From Actinokineospora baliensis (lineage in GTDB: Bacteria > Actinomycetota > Actinomycetes > Mycobacteriales > Pseudonocardiaceae), in assembly GCF_016907695.1 (NCBI RefSeq), contig NZ_JAFBCK010000001.1, positions 3,692,501 to 3,756,500 of the forward strand: a stretch of 64,000 nt of DNA, read 5' to 3'. The notes beneath the pieces were generated by a model, which searched no databases, was not told the DNA's origin, and saw only the letters and a program-made list of their open reading frames with translations. The position numbers and the translations under genes are program-made. Below are positions 57,748 through 64,000 of this stretch, piece after piece. Numbering within the stretch: the stretch's first letter is position 1; each line of letters opens with the position of its first letter.

Positions 57748-60165
57748 GTGGTGAAGGCTCCGCAAGACCCGCATCCCGAGGACCTCGGCGCACTGGTGCG
57801 GAAGCGCCGGGAACGCGCGCGGCTGACGCAGGAGGAGCTGGCCGAGCAGGCGGGGATCAGCGTCCGGGCGATCAGCGACATCGAGCGCGGTGTCGCCAAG
57901 AGCCCGCAGCGGCGCACGATCGCGGCGCTGGCAGGCCCGTTGCAGCTCTCCGAGGTCGAACTGGGTGGCCTGCTGGCAACAGCGAAGGCTGCCCGGCCGA
58001 GAGCGGAGCTGGCAGCGCCCGCCACCGCGACCGCGTCGGTGTTCAGCCCGGCGGTGGTCGGTGTGCTGCCCCCGGAGGTAGCGGACCTCACCGGGCGCGC
58101 AGCGGAGCTGGCCGGTGTGCGGGAGTTGGCGGAGGTGGCCGCGGCGGGTGGTCGGGCCGGGGAGGTCCTGGTGCTGAGCGGTCCGCCCGGTACGGGCAAG
58201 ACGGCGATGGCCACCAACGCCGCCCACGCGCTCGGCAGGCTGTTCCCCGACGGCCGGATCTTCCTCAAGCTGCGCGGGATGGCCGAGGTGCCGGGCACCC
58301 CGGCCGACCTGCTGCACGTCGTGCTGCGGTCGCTGGGTGTCGACGGTGTCCAGGTGCCCGCCGAGGTCGAGCAGCGCACCAACCTGTGCCGATTCCTGCT
58401 GCGGGACCGCCGGGTGCTGATCGTGCTCGACGACGCCGCCGACGAGGCGCAGGTCCGCCCGCTGCTGCTCGGCGGGAGCCGGTGCCTGACCCTGGTGACC
58501 AGCAGGCAGATGCTGGTCGGCCTGGCGGGCGTGCGCCGCACCGCCCTCGACGTGCTCAGCCCCGACGCTGCCGTGCGACTGGTCACCTCGATCGTCGGCC
58601 CGCCCAGGGTAGTTGCCGAACCCCAGGCGTCGGCCGAGCTGGTCGAGCTGTGCGGCAGGCTGCCGCTGGCGCTGCGCATCGCGGGCAACCGCTTGGCCAG
58701 CCGACCGCGGTGGCCGATCGACCGCCTCGTCGACCAACTGCGCGACCGCGGCGGCAGGCTGACCGCGCTGACCGCCGGGGACCTGCGCTTGCGCGGCGTG
58801 TTCGACATGTCCTACCGGCAGTTGCGCGAGCGGGCGGCTCAGGCTTTCCGCAGGCTGTCGCTGGTTCCCGGCGCCGATTTCGCGGCGGGCGCGGTCGTCG
58901 CGCTCACCGGGTCGGACGAGGCAGACGACCTGCTGGAGGAGTTGACCGACGCGAGCCTGCTGCAGCCGTCGCCGGAACAGGGCCGCTACCAGTTCCACGA
59001 CCTGCTGCGCGTCTTCGCCGCCGAGTGCCTGGTGCGCGACGAGGTGCCAGAAGCCGCGCGGGAGGCCGAGGACCGGCTCACCGCGTGGCTGGTGCGGACC
59101 GCGACCGGCGCCGCGGGCGGCCACTTCCGCCCGTCCGGCGCACCGGAGGTCGCCTGCCCCGACCTGCCGGACCACGTCGCCGCAGGCCGGTGGCTGGAGG
59201 TCGAGCGGACCAACTGGCTCCCGGCGCTGCGCCGCACCGCCGCGCGTGGCGGGCACCGCGAGGTGATCGCGTTGGCGCGCGTGATGCACTGGTACTCCGA
59301 GATCGGCGGTACCGCAGCCACCTGGCACGAGGTGTTCGGCCTGGGCCTCGCCTCGGCCTTGGCCTTAGACGACCGGCTCGCCGAGGCCGCGCTGCGCAAC
59401 TTCCTGTCCTGGACCGAGTTCACCCTCTTCGACCGCCCCGCGGAGGCCGCCGAACTGGCCAGGTCGGCCCGCGCCGCCGCCGAAGCGGCCGGAGATCCAC
59501 GAGAACAGGCCTGGGCGCGCGTGTACTTGATCAACTCCGATCCCGAAGCCGACCACACCACCCTGCTGGACGAGGCGATCGCCCTGTTCGCCCGCGCGGG
59601 CAACCCCTTGGACCTGCACATAGCCCGCATGCACCGCGGCACCCGCCTACACCAGTCCGGCGACCACCGGGCAGCCGCCGTAGAACTGGCCGCCTGCATC
59701 GACTACTTCTCCCGCCCCACCAGCGAGAACACCCCGGTAGACGCCACCGTCCACGGCTACCTGATGTGGCGCTCCGCCGAAAACCTCGCCGCCCTCGGAT
59801 CCCCAGACCTCGCCCTGCGGCACTGCGCGCAAGCCCTGGCGTTGTTCCAGGCCGCCACCGCCACCATGGGCGAAGCGACAGTCCTGCGCACCTGGGGATC
59901 CATAGCCCACTCCCAAGGCGACCTCCCCGAAGCCCAAACCCGGTTGCAACAAGCCCTAACCCTCTTCACCCACCTAGGCCAACCCCACCGCCAACTGGAA
60001 ACCCTCGACGAAATCGCCACAATCACCCAACAAACCGGAGACGCCCGCGCCGCCCACCGCCACCGCGAACACGCCACCGCCCTCCGCGCCGCCCTCGCCG
60101 AGACCAACGTGGCAGGCTACGCGGGATGTGAAGGCGGGGGGAGCGGTGTTGACCGAGTCCAATGA
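57748..60165 (+). CDS. XRE HTH-NB-ARC-TPR regulator
   Basis: An 805-residue regulator, paralogous to the 56175 gene. XRE HTH (RRERARLTQEELAEQAGISV, then RAISDIERGVAKSPQRRT), NB-ARC with GPPGTGKTAMA, VLIVLDDAADEAQVRPLLLG and GRLPLALRIAGNRLASRPRW, a winged helix (SYRQLRERAAQAFRRLSLVP) and an FHDLLRVFAAE (MHD-like) segment. The rest (about residues 430-790) is TPR-like (ALRNFLSWTEFTLFDRPAEA, ALAETNVAG end). Similar proteins control secondary metabolism or membrane stress and are ATP-gated. GTG 57748 (or 57751) has a GTTCAT hexamer 7 nt upstream. Its end overlaps the frameshifted gene. The 295-nt gap before it contains no clear gene. Confidence 0.9.
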   Translation: MVKAPQDPHPEDLGALVRKRRERARLTQEELAEQAGISVRAISDIERGVAKSPQRRTIAALAGPLQLSEVELGGLLATAKAARPRAELAAPATATASVFSPAVVGVLPPEVADLTGRAAELAGVRELAEVAAAGGRAGEVLVLSGPPGTGKTAMATNAAHALGRLFPDGRIFLKLRGMAEVPGTPADLLHVVLRSLGVDGVQVPAEVEQRTNLCRFLLRDRRVLIVLDDAADEAQVRPLLLGGSRCLTLVTSRQMLVGLAGVRRTALDVLSPDAAVRLVTSIVGPPRVVAEPQASAELVELCGRLPLALRIAGNRLASRPRWPIDRLVDQLRDRGGRLTALTAGDLRLRGVFDMSYRQLRERAAQAFRRLSLVPGADFAAGAVVALTGSDEADDLLEELTDASLLQPSPEQGRYQFHDLLRVFAAECLVRDEVPEAAREAEDRLTAWLVRTATGAAGGHFRPSGAPEVACPDLPDHVAAGRWLEVERTNWLPALRRTAARGGHREVIALARVMHWYSEIGGTAATWHEVFGLGLASALALDDRLAEAALRNFLSWTEFTLFDRPAEAAELARSARAAAEAAGDPREQAWARVYLINSDPEADHTTLLDEAIALFARAGNPLDLHIARMHRGTRLHQSGDHRAAAVELAACIDYFSRPTSENTPVDATVHGYLMWRSAENLAALGSPDLALRHCAQALALFQAATATMGEATVLRTWGSIAHSQGDLPEAQTRLQQALTLFTHLGQPHRQLETLDEIATITQQTGDARAAHRHREHATALRAALAETNVAGYAGCEGGGSGVDRVQ

Positions 60166-60482
60166 CGACCGGCGGCCGGACACCATGCGGATGGACTGGA
60201 GCCTGACCCCGCTGTGTGATCTGGTGTGGATGCTGATCCCCGAGGCGCGCCCGTTCGTGGCCGAGGAAGCCAAGAAGGACCTCGACTGGGCGATCGAGCA
60301 CAACAAGTTCTTGGGCGTGATCTCAGAGGGGGAGGTCGTCCGACACCTCCGTTACGACCTCATCGTCCCCGCCCTCGGTAACCCGGACGGCGACGACCTC
60401 ATCCGACGCTGCCTGCTACATGCGCAACCGCGTCAGCGAATACGAGGAAATGCGCAACCTCTACGGCGACGGCTCCGACTGA
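60146..60482 (+). pseudogene. small unknown gene interrupted by a one-base frameshift
   Basis: GTG 60146 opens a frame (MLTESNDDRRP start) overlapping the previous gene by 20 nt. It reads 89 codons to about 60412 and would then run out of frame into the next gene's antisense. Dropping one C at 60413 joins it to a 22-codon continuation with regular coding sense (CYMRNRVSEYEEMRNLYGDG) and a TGA at 60480-60482. The joined product would be about 111 residues with EEAKKDLDWAIEHNKFLGVI. This could be a pseudogene, a sequencing error in a C-run, or programmed +1 shifting. No function is recognised. It faces the ADP-ribosylglycohydrolase gene tail to tail, with 7 nt between. Confidence 0.6.
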
Positions 60483-60489
60483 GAACCCG

Positions 60490-61389
60490 TCAGCAAAGCG
60501 CCCAGTCGGGTAGTGGTTCGCAGGCGGCACGCCAGGCTGTGGGGAGCCCGGCCCGGCCGAGGTGCGCCGCGACGACACCACCGACGATGGCGCAAGTGGT
60601 GTCGACATCACCGCCGGTGCTGGCAGTGGTCCAGATGGCCTGTTCGTAGTCGCCAAGGTTGCGAGCGGCGGCCCAGAGCGCGTAGGGGACGGTGTCCCAG
60701 GCACTGGTGTGGCGACCGTTGCCGAGCTGACGCATGGCAATCTCAGCGGAGGGGACGTGGGCGAGGCCGCGAGCGGCCCACATGCCGTGCTGCACACGTC
60801 CTGGCGGCGTCAGTTGTAAGACAGTGTCGAGGAAGTCGCGCGGTGCGAGCGGTTCACGATTGGCAGCGAGCGCCGCAGCGACAGCAACGGCGATCGCGCC
60901 CGCAACAGCCTCTGGGTGAGTGTGGGTGACCTCAGCGGACAACGCCGCTTGCCGAGCGGCCTCATCGAGATCATCGGCGAACCATGCCCCAATCGGCGCC
61001 ACGCGCATAGCGGCACCATTACCCCAGGACCCTTGACCGTCGAACAGGTCCCGAGACAGCTCCCGCCAGTCGCCCCCTTGACGGATCTGCCGCAACAGCC
61101 GGTTCATCGCAGGCCCGTACCCACGATCGAAGTCATGGTGGACGGCGAAGCCTGCGGCCAGCGCGTCCTGGTCAATGTGCCCATGCCCCTGCAGAACAGC
61201 GAAAACCGAACACGCCATCTCAGCGTCGTCGGTCCACTGCCAAGGGGCAGGCGGGGGCTGGCGCCCTTCGAGTGCGGTGCGGTTGGAGGGGACGAAGAAC
61301 TGGGATCCCAGTGCGTCCCCGAGAGTGAGCCCGTAAAGCGAGTCCAATGCGCGTGTGCTGCGGTCGATGGTCATGTCGCTGGCCATCAT
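60490..61389 (-). CDS. ADP-ribosylglycohydrolase (DraG/ARH family)
   Basis: A 299-residue cytosolic enzyme that removes ADP-ribose from proteins or small molecules using two Mg/Mn ions. The motifs are GDALG (residues 24-28), TDDAEM (53-58; the family has TDDTxM), the central HTHPEAVAGAIAVAVAAALA and the second metal site GGDVDTTCAIVGGVVAAHLG. All are intact apart from A for T in the TDDT motif. The ATG at 61389 was chosen for family fit; no strong ribosome binding site is visible and 61374 is an alternative. A set of GTCCCAA repeats lies 55-85 nt upstream. It has the potential to reverse signals from NAD-consuming TIR proteins encoded elsewhere in the window, but that link is conjecture. Confidence 0.9.
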   Translation of the reverse strand: MMASDMTIDRSTRALDSLYGLTLGDALGSQFFVPSNRTALEGRQPPPAPWQWTDDAEMACSVFAVLQGHGHIDQDALAAGFAVHHDFDRGYGPAMNRLLRQIRQGGDWRELSRDLFDGQGSWGNGAAMRVAPIGAWFADDLDEAARQAALSAEVTHTHPEAVAGAIAVAVAAALAANREPLAPRDFLDTVLQLTPPGRVQHGMWAARGLAHVPSAEIAMRQLGNGRHTSAWDTVPYALWAAARNLGDYEQAIWTTASTGGDVDTTCAIVGGVVAAHLGRAGLPTAWRAACEPLPDWALC

Positions 61390-61443
61390 CGCAGGCAGGT
61401 CTGGCCTCCGGCACACACTTTTGCGCCTGATCGCCAGCCAAGT

Positions 61444-61472
61444 GTCCCAAGTGGGTCCCAAACGGTCCCCAA
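61444..61472 (-). repeat. three phased GTCC(C)CAA repeats upstream of the ADP-ribosylglycohydrolase
   Basis: GTCCCAA occurs at 61444-61450 and 61455-61461, and GTCCCCAA at 61465-61472, about 10-11 nt apart. All lie on one face of the helix. They are possible regulator-binding sites, or a relic of a tRNA-linked element. Confidence 0.5.
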
Positions 61473-61486
61473 AGATGATCAACGAC

Positions 61487-61528
61487 AGAGGGTCTCTGAG
61501 CCGCATAACCCCAGCTCAGAGACCCTCT
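61487..61528 (-). terminator. terminator of the tRNA-Pro transcript
   Basis: Arms 61487-61501 and 61514-61528 form 15 perfect pairs with a 12-nt loop, beginning 9 nt past the tRNA 3' end in the minus direction. It insulates the ADP-ribosylglycohydrolase gene from tRNA transcription. Confidence 0.8.
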
Positions 61529-61537
61529 AGTCGACCG

Positions 61538-61611
<74 letters not shown>

Positions 61612-61709
61612 GCCGCATCCGCTCTTCGCGGGTGCTGGGGAAGCTTAGCGCACGGGGTGGGGGTGGGGTTTCGGGGGGTCGGGGGTGGGGGTGATCGCGG
61701 GGGGTCGGC

Positions 61710-61715
61710 GACTAT
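61710..61715 (+). promoter_or_regulatory. candidate -10 hexamer GACTAT, leaderless start
   Basis: GACTAT, then 6 nt, then the GTG at 61722. It selects this start over GTG 61716. No ribosome binding site is visible. Confidence 0.4.
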
Positions 61716-61721
61716 GTGGGG

Positions 61722-62354
61722 GTGTTGAGGGTTCTGGTGGTGGGGCTGGTGCTGCCCTTGTTGACCTTCGCTGCCGGGGGGTTGGGGGTGGTGGTGGCGG
61801 AGGCAGGACACGTGGGGCTCTTGGTGCTGGTGGTCCTGGTGACGATCGTCTTGGGGGCGATGTCGGTCTATGGGGTTTTCACGATGTTCGTGGCTGACCC
61901 CCAGGACGTGGAGAGTGTGGCTGGGTTGGGGTGGATCTCGGCGTTCTTGCTGGTCTTCGCGCTGATGTTCGACTGTGTGCTGGGGCTGTCGGCGTGGATG
62001 TCTATGGCTGATGCTCAGGTGCTGCGGTGCGAGGTGTTGTCCGTGGACGATGGCGAGATCGTTTCGACGGGGGATGGGGACTACACGCTCTATAGGCACG
62101 TCGTCGCGTGTCCTGGGGGGTATCCGGGGGCCTACGCGGTGGACAGTCGCCATACGGGGGTGGTGGATCTGTTGGTGGACCCTGAACGCGAAGACACCCC
62201 TGAGGATCTCAGGGGTGCCGACGTGCTCGCGACTGTGGCGTTGTGGGGTGGGGCGCCGACGACCGGGTTGTTCTTCGTGGTCAGCCTTGGTCGGGCCGTT
62301 TACTGGTTCAGGACTTCCGGGCCTTCTTCTCGCGGACCCGCACCGAGATCCTGA
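61722..62354 (+). CDS. small unknown membrane protein
   Basis: A 210-residue protein with three hydrophobic helices in residues about 1-90 ([57 protein letters not shown]). A beta-like exposed domain follows ([20 protein letters not shown], ending with [20 protein letters not shown]), then a fourth helix ([20 protein letters not shown]). The codon usage is richer in GTT/GGG/TTG than in neighbours. The gene's last 47 nt overlap der tail to tail. No family is recognised. A GTG start at 61722 is preferred because of the hexamer 6 nt upstream; 61716 is possible. Confidence 0.7.
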   Translation: MLRVLVVGLVLPLLTFAAGGLGVVVAEAGHVGLLVLVVLVTIVLGAMSVYGVFTMFVADPQDVESVAGLGWISAFLLVFALMFDCVLGLSAWMSMADAQVLRCEVLSVDDGEIVSTGDGDYTLYRHVVACPGGYPGAYAVDSRHTGVVDLLVDPEREDTPEDLRGADVLATVALWGGAPTTGLFFVVSLGRAVYWFRTSGPSSRGPAPRS

Positions 62355-63738
62355 CCGGGCTGCCGGTGAAGCCGAACTGCTCGCGCAGCTTGCGCTCGAT
62401 GAACCTGCGGTAGCCCGCCTCGAGGAATCCGCTGGTGAACAGGACGAACGTCGGCGGGCGGGTCTGGGCCTGGGTCGCGAAGAGGACCTTGGGCTGCTTG
62501 CCGCCGCGCACCGGCGGCGGGGTGGCCGCGATGAGGTCGGAGAGCCAGGAGTTGAGGTGACCGGTGGAGATCCGCTGGTCCCACGAGTCCAGGGCGGTCC
62601 GCAGGGCGGGGGCCAGCTTGCGGACCGAACGGCCGGTCAGCGCGGAGACGTTGATCTTGTCGGCCCAGGGGACCCGGACCAGGCCGCGGTCGAGCTCGCG
62701 GTCGAGCTGGTGGCGGCGGTCCTCGTCGACCAGGTCCCACTTGTTGAACGCCAGCACGCACGCCCGGCCCGTCTCCACCACCATCGACAGCACCCGCAGG
62801 TCCTGCTCGGCGATGGGTTCGGACGCGTCGAGTAGCACGATGGCGACCTCGGCCGACTCGATCGCCGCCTTGGTGCGCAGCGAGGCGTAGTACTCGGTGC
62901 CGCTGGCGAAGTTGACCCTCTTACGCAGCCCCGCGGTGTCGACAAAGCGCCAAATCTGGTCGTCCAGCTCCACCAGGGAGTCGACCGGGTCGACTGTGGT
63001 GCCCGCCACGGAGTCGACCACCGCGCGGTTCTCGCCGGTGAGGCGGTTCAGCAGGCTGGACTTGCCCACGTTCGGCTTGCCCACCAGCGCCACGCGGCGG
63101 GGGCCGCCCCGGACGCCGAAGTTCTCGCGCGGGGTCTCGGGCAGGGCCGCGAGGATCGCGTCGAGCAGGTCACCGGAGTTGCGCCCGTGTAGTGCGCTGA
63201 CCGGGAACGGCTCACCCAGGCCCAGCGACCATAGAGACGCGGTGTCGGCCAAGAGGCGCTCGTCGTCGACCTTGTTCGCGACCAGGATCACAGGGCTCTT
63301 AGACCGCCGCAGGACCTTGGCGACAGCCTCGTCCGTCGAGGTAGCGCCAACGGTCGCGTCGACCACCACGACCACCGCGTCCGAGTTCGCCATCGCGTAC
63401 TCGGCCTGGGCCGCGATGGCGCGCGGCAGGCCGTCCAGGCCGGGCTCCCAGCCACCCGTGTCGAGCACGGTGAACCGGCGCCCGTTCCACAGCGCGTCGT
63501 AGGCGACCCGGTCCCGGGTGACCCCCGGGATGTCCTGCACCACGGCCTCGCGGCGGCCCAGGATGCGGTTCACCAGGGTCGACTTGCCCACGTTGGGCCT
63601 GCCGACCACGGCCAGCACCGGCTGCGCCACCGCCGGGTCCGCGTCGCCCTCGGCCAGGGAGTCGACCTCGGCCCATTCGGACTCGTCGGACCAGGTCCCG
63701 TCCAGGGCGTCCTCGTAGGTCCCATCAAGCTCAGTCAT
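62308..63738 (-). CDS. der: ribosome biogenesis GTPase Der (EngA)
   Basis: A 476-residue essential GTPase with two tandem G domains and a KH-like C-terminal domain, acting in 50S subunit assembly. First G domain: GRPNVGKST (G1, near residue 47), DTGGWE (G3) and NKVD (G4). Second: [17 protein letters not shown] and NKWD. The KH-like domain ends in [15 protein letters not shown]. The N-terminal acidic extension of about 40 residues is usual in actinobacteria. The ATG at 63738 overlaps the plsC stop in an ATGA, the conserved cmk-plsC-der order of actinobacteria. Confidence 0.98.
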   Translation of the reverse strand: MTELDGTYEDALDGTWSDESEWAEVDSLAEGDADPAVAQPVLAVVGRPNVGKSTLVNRILGRREAVVQDIPGVTRDRVAYDALWNGRRFTVLDTGGWEPGLDGLPRAIAAQAEYAMANSDAVVVVVDATVGATSTDEAVAKVLRRSKSPVILVANKVDDERLLADTASLWSLGLGEPFPVSALHGRNSGDLLDAILAALPETPRENFGVRGGPRRVALVGKPNVGKSSLLNRLTGENRAVVDSVAGTTVDPVDSLVELDDQIWRFVDTAGLRKRVNFASGTEYYASLRTKAAIESAEVAIVLLDASEPIAEQDLRVLSMVVETGRACVLAFNKWDLVDEDRRHQLDRELDRGLVRVPWADKINVSALTGRSVRKLAPALRTALDSWDQRISTGHLNSWLSDLIAATPPPVRGGKQPKVLFATQAQTRPPTFVLFTSGFLEAGYRRFIERKLREQFGFTGSPVRISVRVREKKARKS

Positions 63739-64000
63739 GACCCCGTCTTCCGTGCAACATCGAGTTCTCGGACCAGGTCCGCCAAGCGGACCCGGATCTC
63801 TTCGGTGGCCGAGGCGAGCCCGGCACGTCCTTTGCCCACCGCGAGCGTGAACGGCGCGCCCACCAGTACGTCCACCGGGGGCCTGAACCGCCGTCCACCC
63901 CCCTCTGGCCTGCGGGTACCCCGGGTGGCGATCGGCAGCACCACCGCGCCGGTCGTCCGGACCAGCCACGCCGCGCCCTGCTCGGCGGCGGCGACGTCGC
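63735..64000 (-). CDS. plsC: 1-acylglycerol-3-phosphate acyltransferase, C-terminal part (runs off the right edge)
   Basis: About 88 residues are visible. The open frame begins outside the window and ends at the TGA overlapping der. [20 protein letters not shown] matches the conserved block of PlsC enzymes that follows the acceptor-binding region (usually GA..LA..TGAPVVPVAIRGT). A short helical tail, [18 protein letters not shown], ends it. The catalytic NHxxxxD motif would lie beyond the edge, so activity cannot be judged. The position upstream of der is conserved in actinobacteria and supports the call. Confidence 0.85.
   Translation of the reverse strand, partial: DVAAAEQGAAWLVRTTGAVVLPIATRGTRRPEGGGRRFRPPVDVLVGAPFTLAVGKGRAGLASATEEIRVRLADLVRELDVARKTGS

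Overview
The window is high-GC DNA (about 70 percent G+C, strong G/C at third codon positions) from a filamentous actinobacterium. Gene content fits the order Pseudonocardiales (Actinokineospora, Saccharothrix or Lentzea-like), but nothing here fixes the genus. The evidence is many GTG starts, many probable leaderless genes, DtxR/IdeR-type iron boxes, an HtaA/HmuTUV haem system, many STAND NTPases, WYL, TetR and MerR regulators, and PASTA kinases. I see no insertion sequence, prophage, CRISPR array or rRNA. There is one tRNA gene, tRNA-Pro(GGG).

Layout. 1-3787: a LuxR-like STAND regulator cut by the left edge, a secreted subtilase with a P-domain, and a tyrosine phosphatase. 3884-12325: an iron-regulated haem island. 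One iron box precedes haem oxygenase and a second precedes a run of seven co-directional genes: HtaA-WxL fusion, WxL-partner-like protein, HmuT, HmuU, HmuV and two membrane-anchored surface proteins. The hmuU-hmuV junction carries a 383-nt insertion flanked by a 36-nt repeat. 12590-17539: a small helper gene, a giant membrane M48-type protease with a C-terminal exported domain, and a divergent SDR/TetR pair with a clear operator.

17940-24123: a three-gene operon of TIR-NTPase, NTPase-TPR protein and radical SAM/SPASM enzyme with an N-terminal PqqD-like domain. It resembles the FxSxx-COOH RiPP systems, but I found no precursor gene. 24133-38135: a MerR/DinB pair, a helical-repeat protein, two more TIR-STAND-TPR proteins, and a PASTA/NPCBM Ser/Thr kinase coupled to a double-FHA ABC exporter. 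A degenerate copy of the exporter 3' end lies just beyond it. 38164-49474: nitroreductase, three unknown surface proteins, RidA and epoxide hydrolase (each divergent from a WYL regulator), an S1-fold protease without a signal peptide, a DUF72 protein and unknowns.

49504-57452: an APH-type kinase, a membrane alpha/beta hydrolase, a NarL-type two-component system, a secreted PIG-L deacetylase with a propeller-like C-terminus, and the first of two XRE-NB-ARC paralogues. 57748-64000: the second paralogue, with a TPR tail, a frameshifted small gene facing an ADP-ribosylglycohydrolase, tRNA-Pro, a small membrane protein, and the conserved plsC-der end.

How the parts fit. Low iron should derepress both iron boxes. 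Surface HtaA proteins would then capture haem, HmuTUV would import it, and haem oxygenase would release the iron. Three TIR-STAND proteins lie within about 20 kb, beside a radical SAM maturase and an ADP-ribosylglycohydrolase. This makes 17.9-38.1 kb a signalling or defence-rich accessory region. A recurring feature is a TANNNT-like hexamer 6 or 7 nt before a start codon, seen at about a dozen genes, which suggests widespread leaderless transcription and helped fix several starts.
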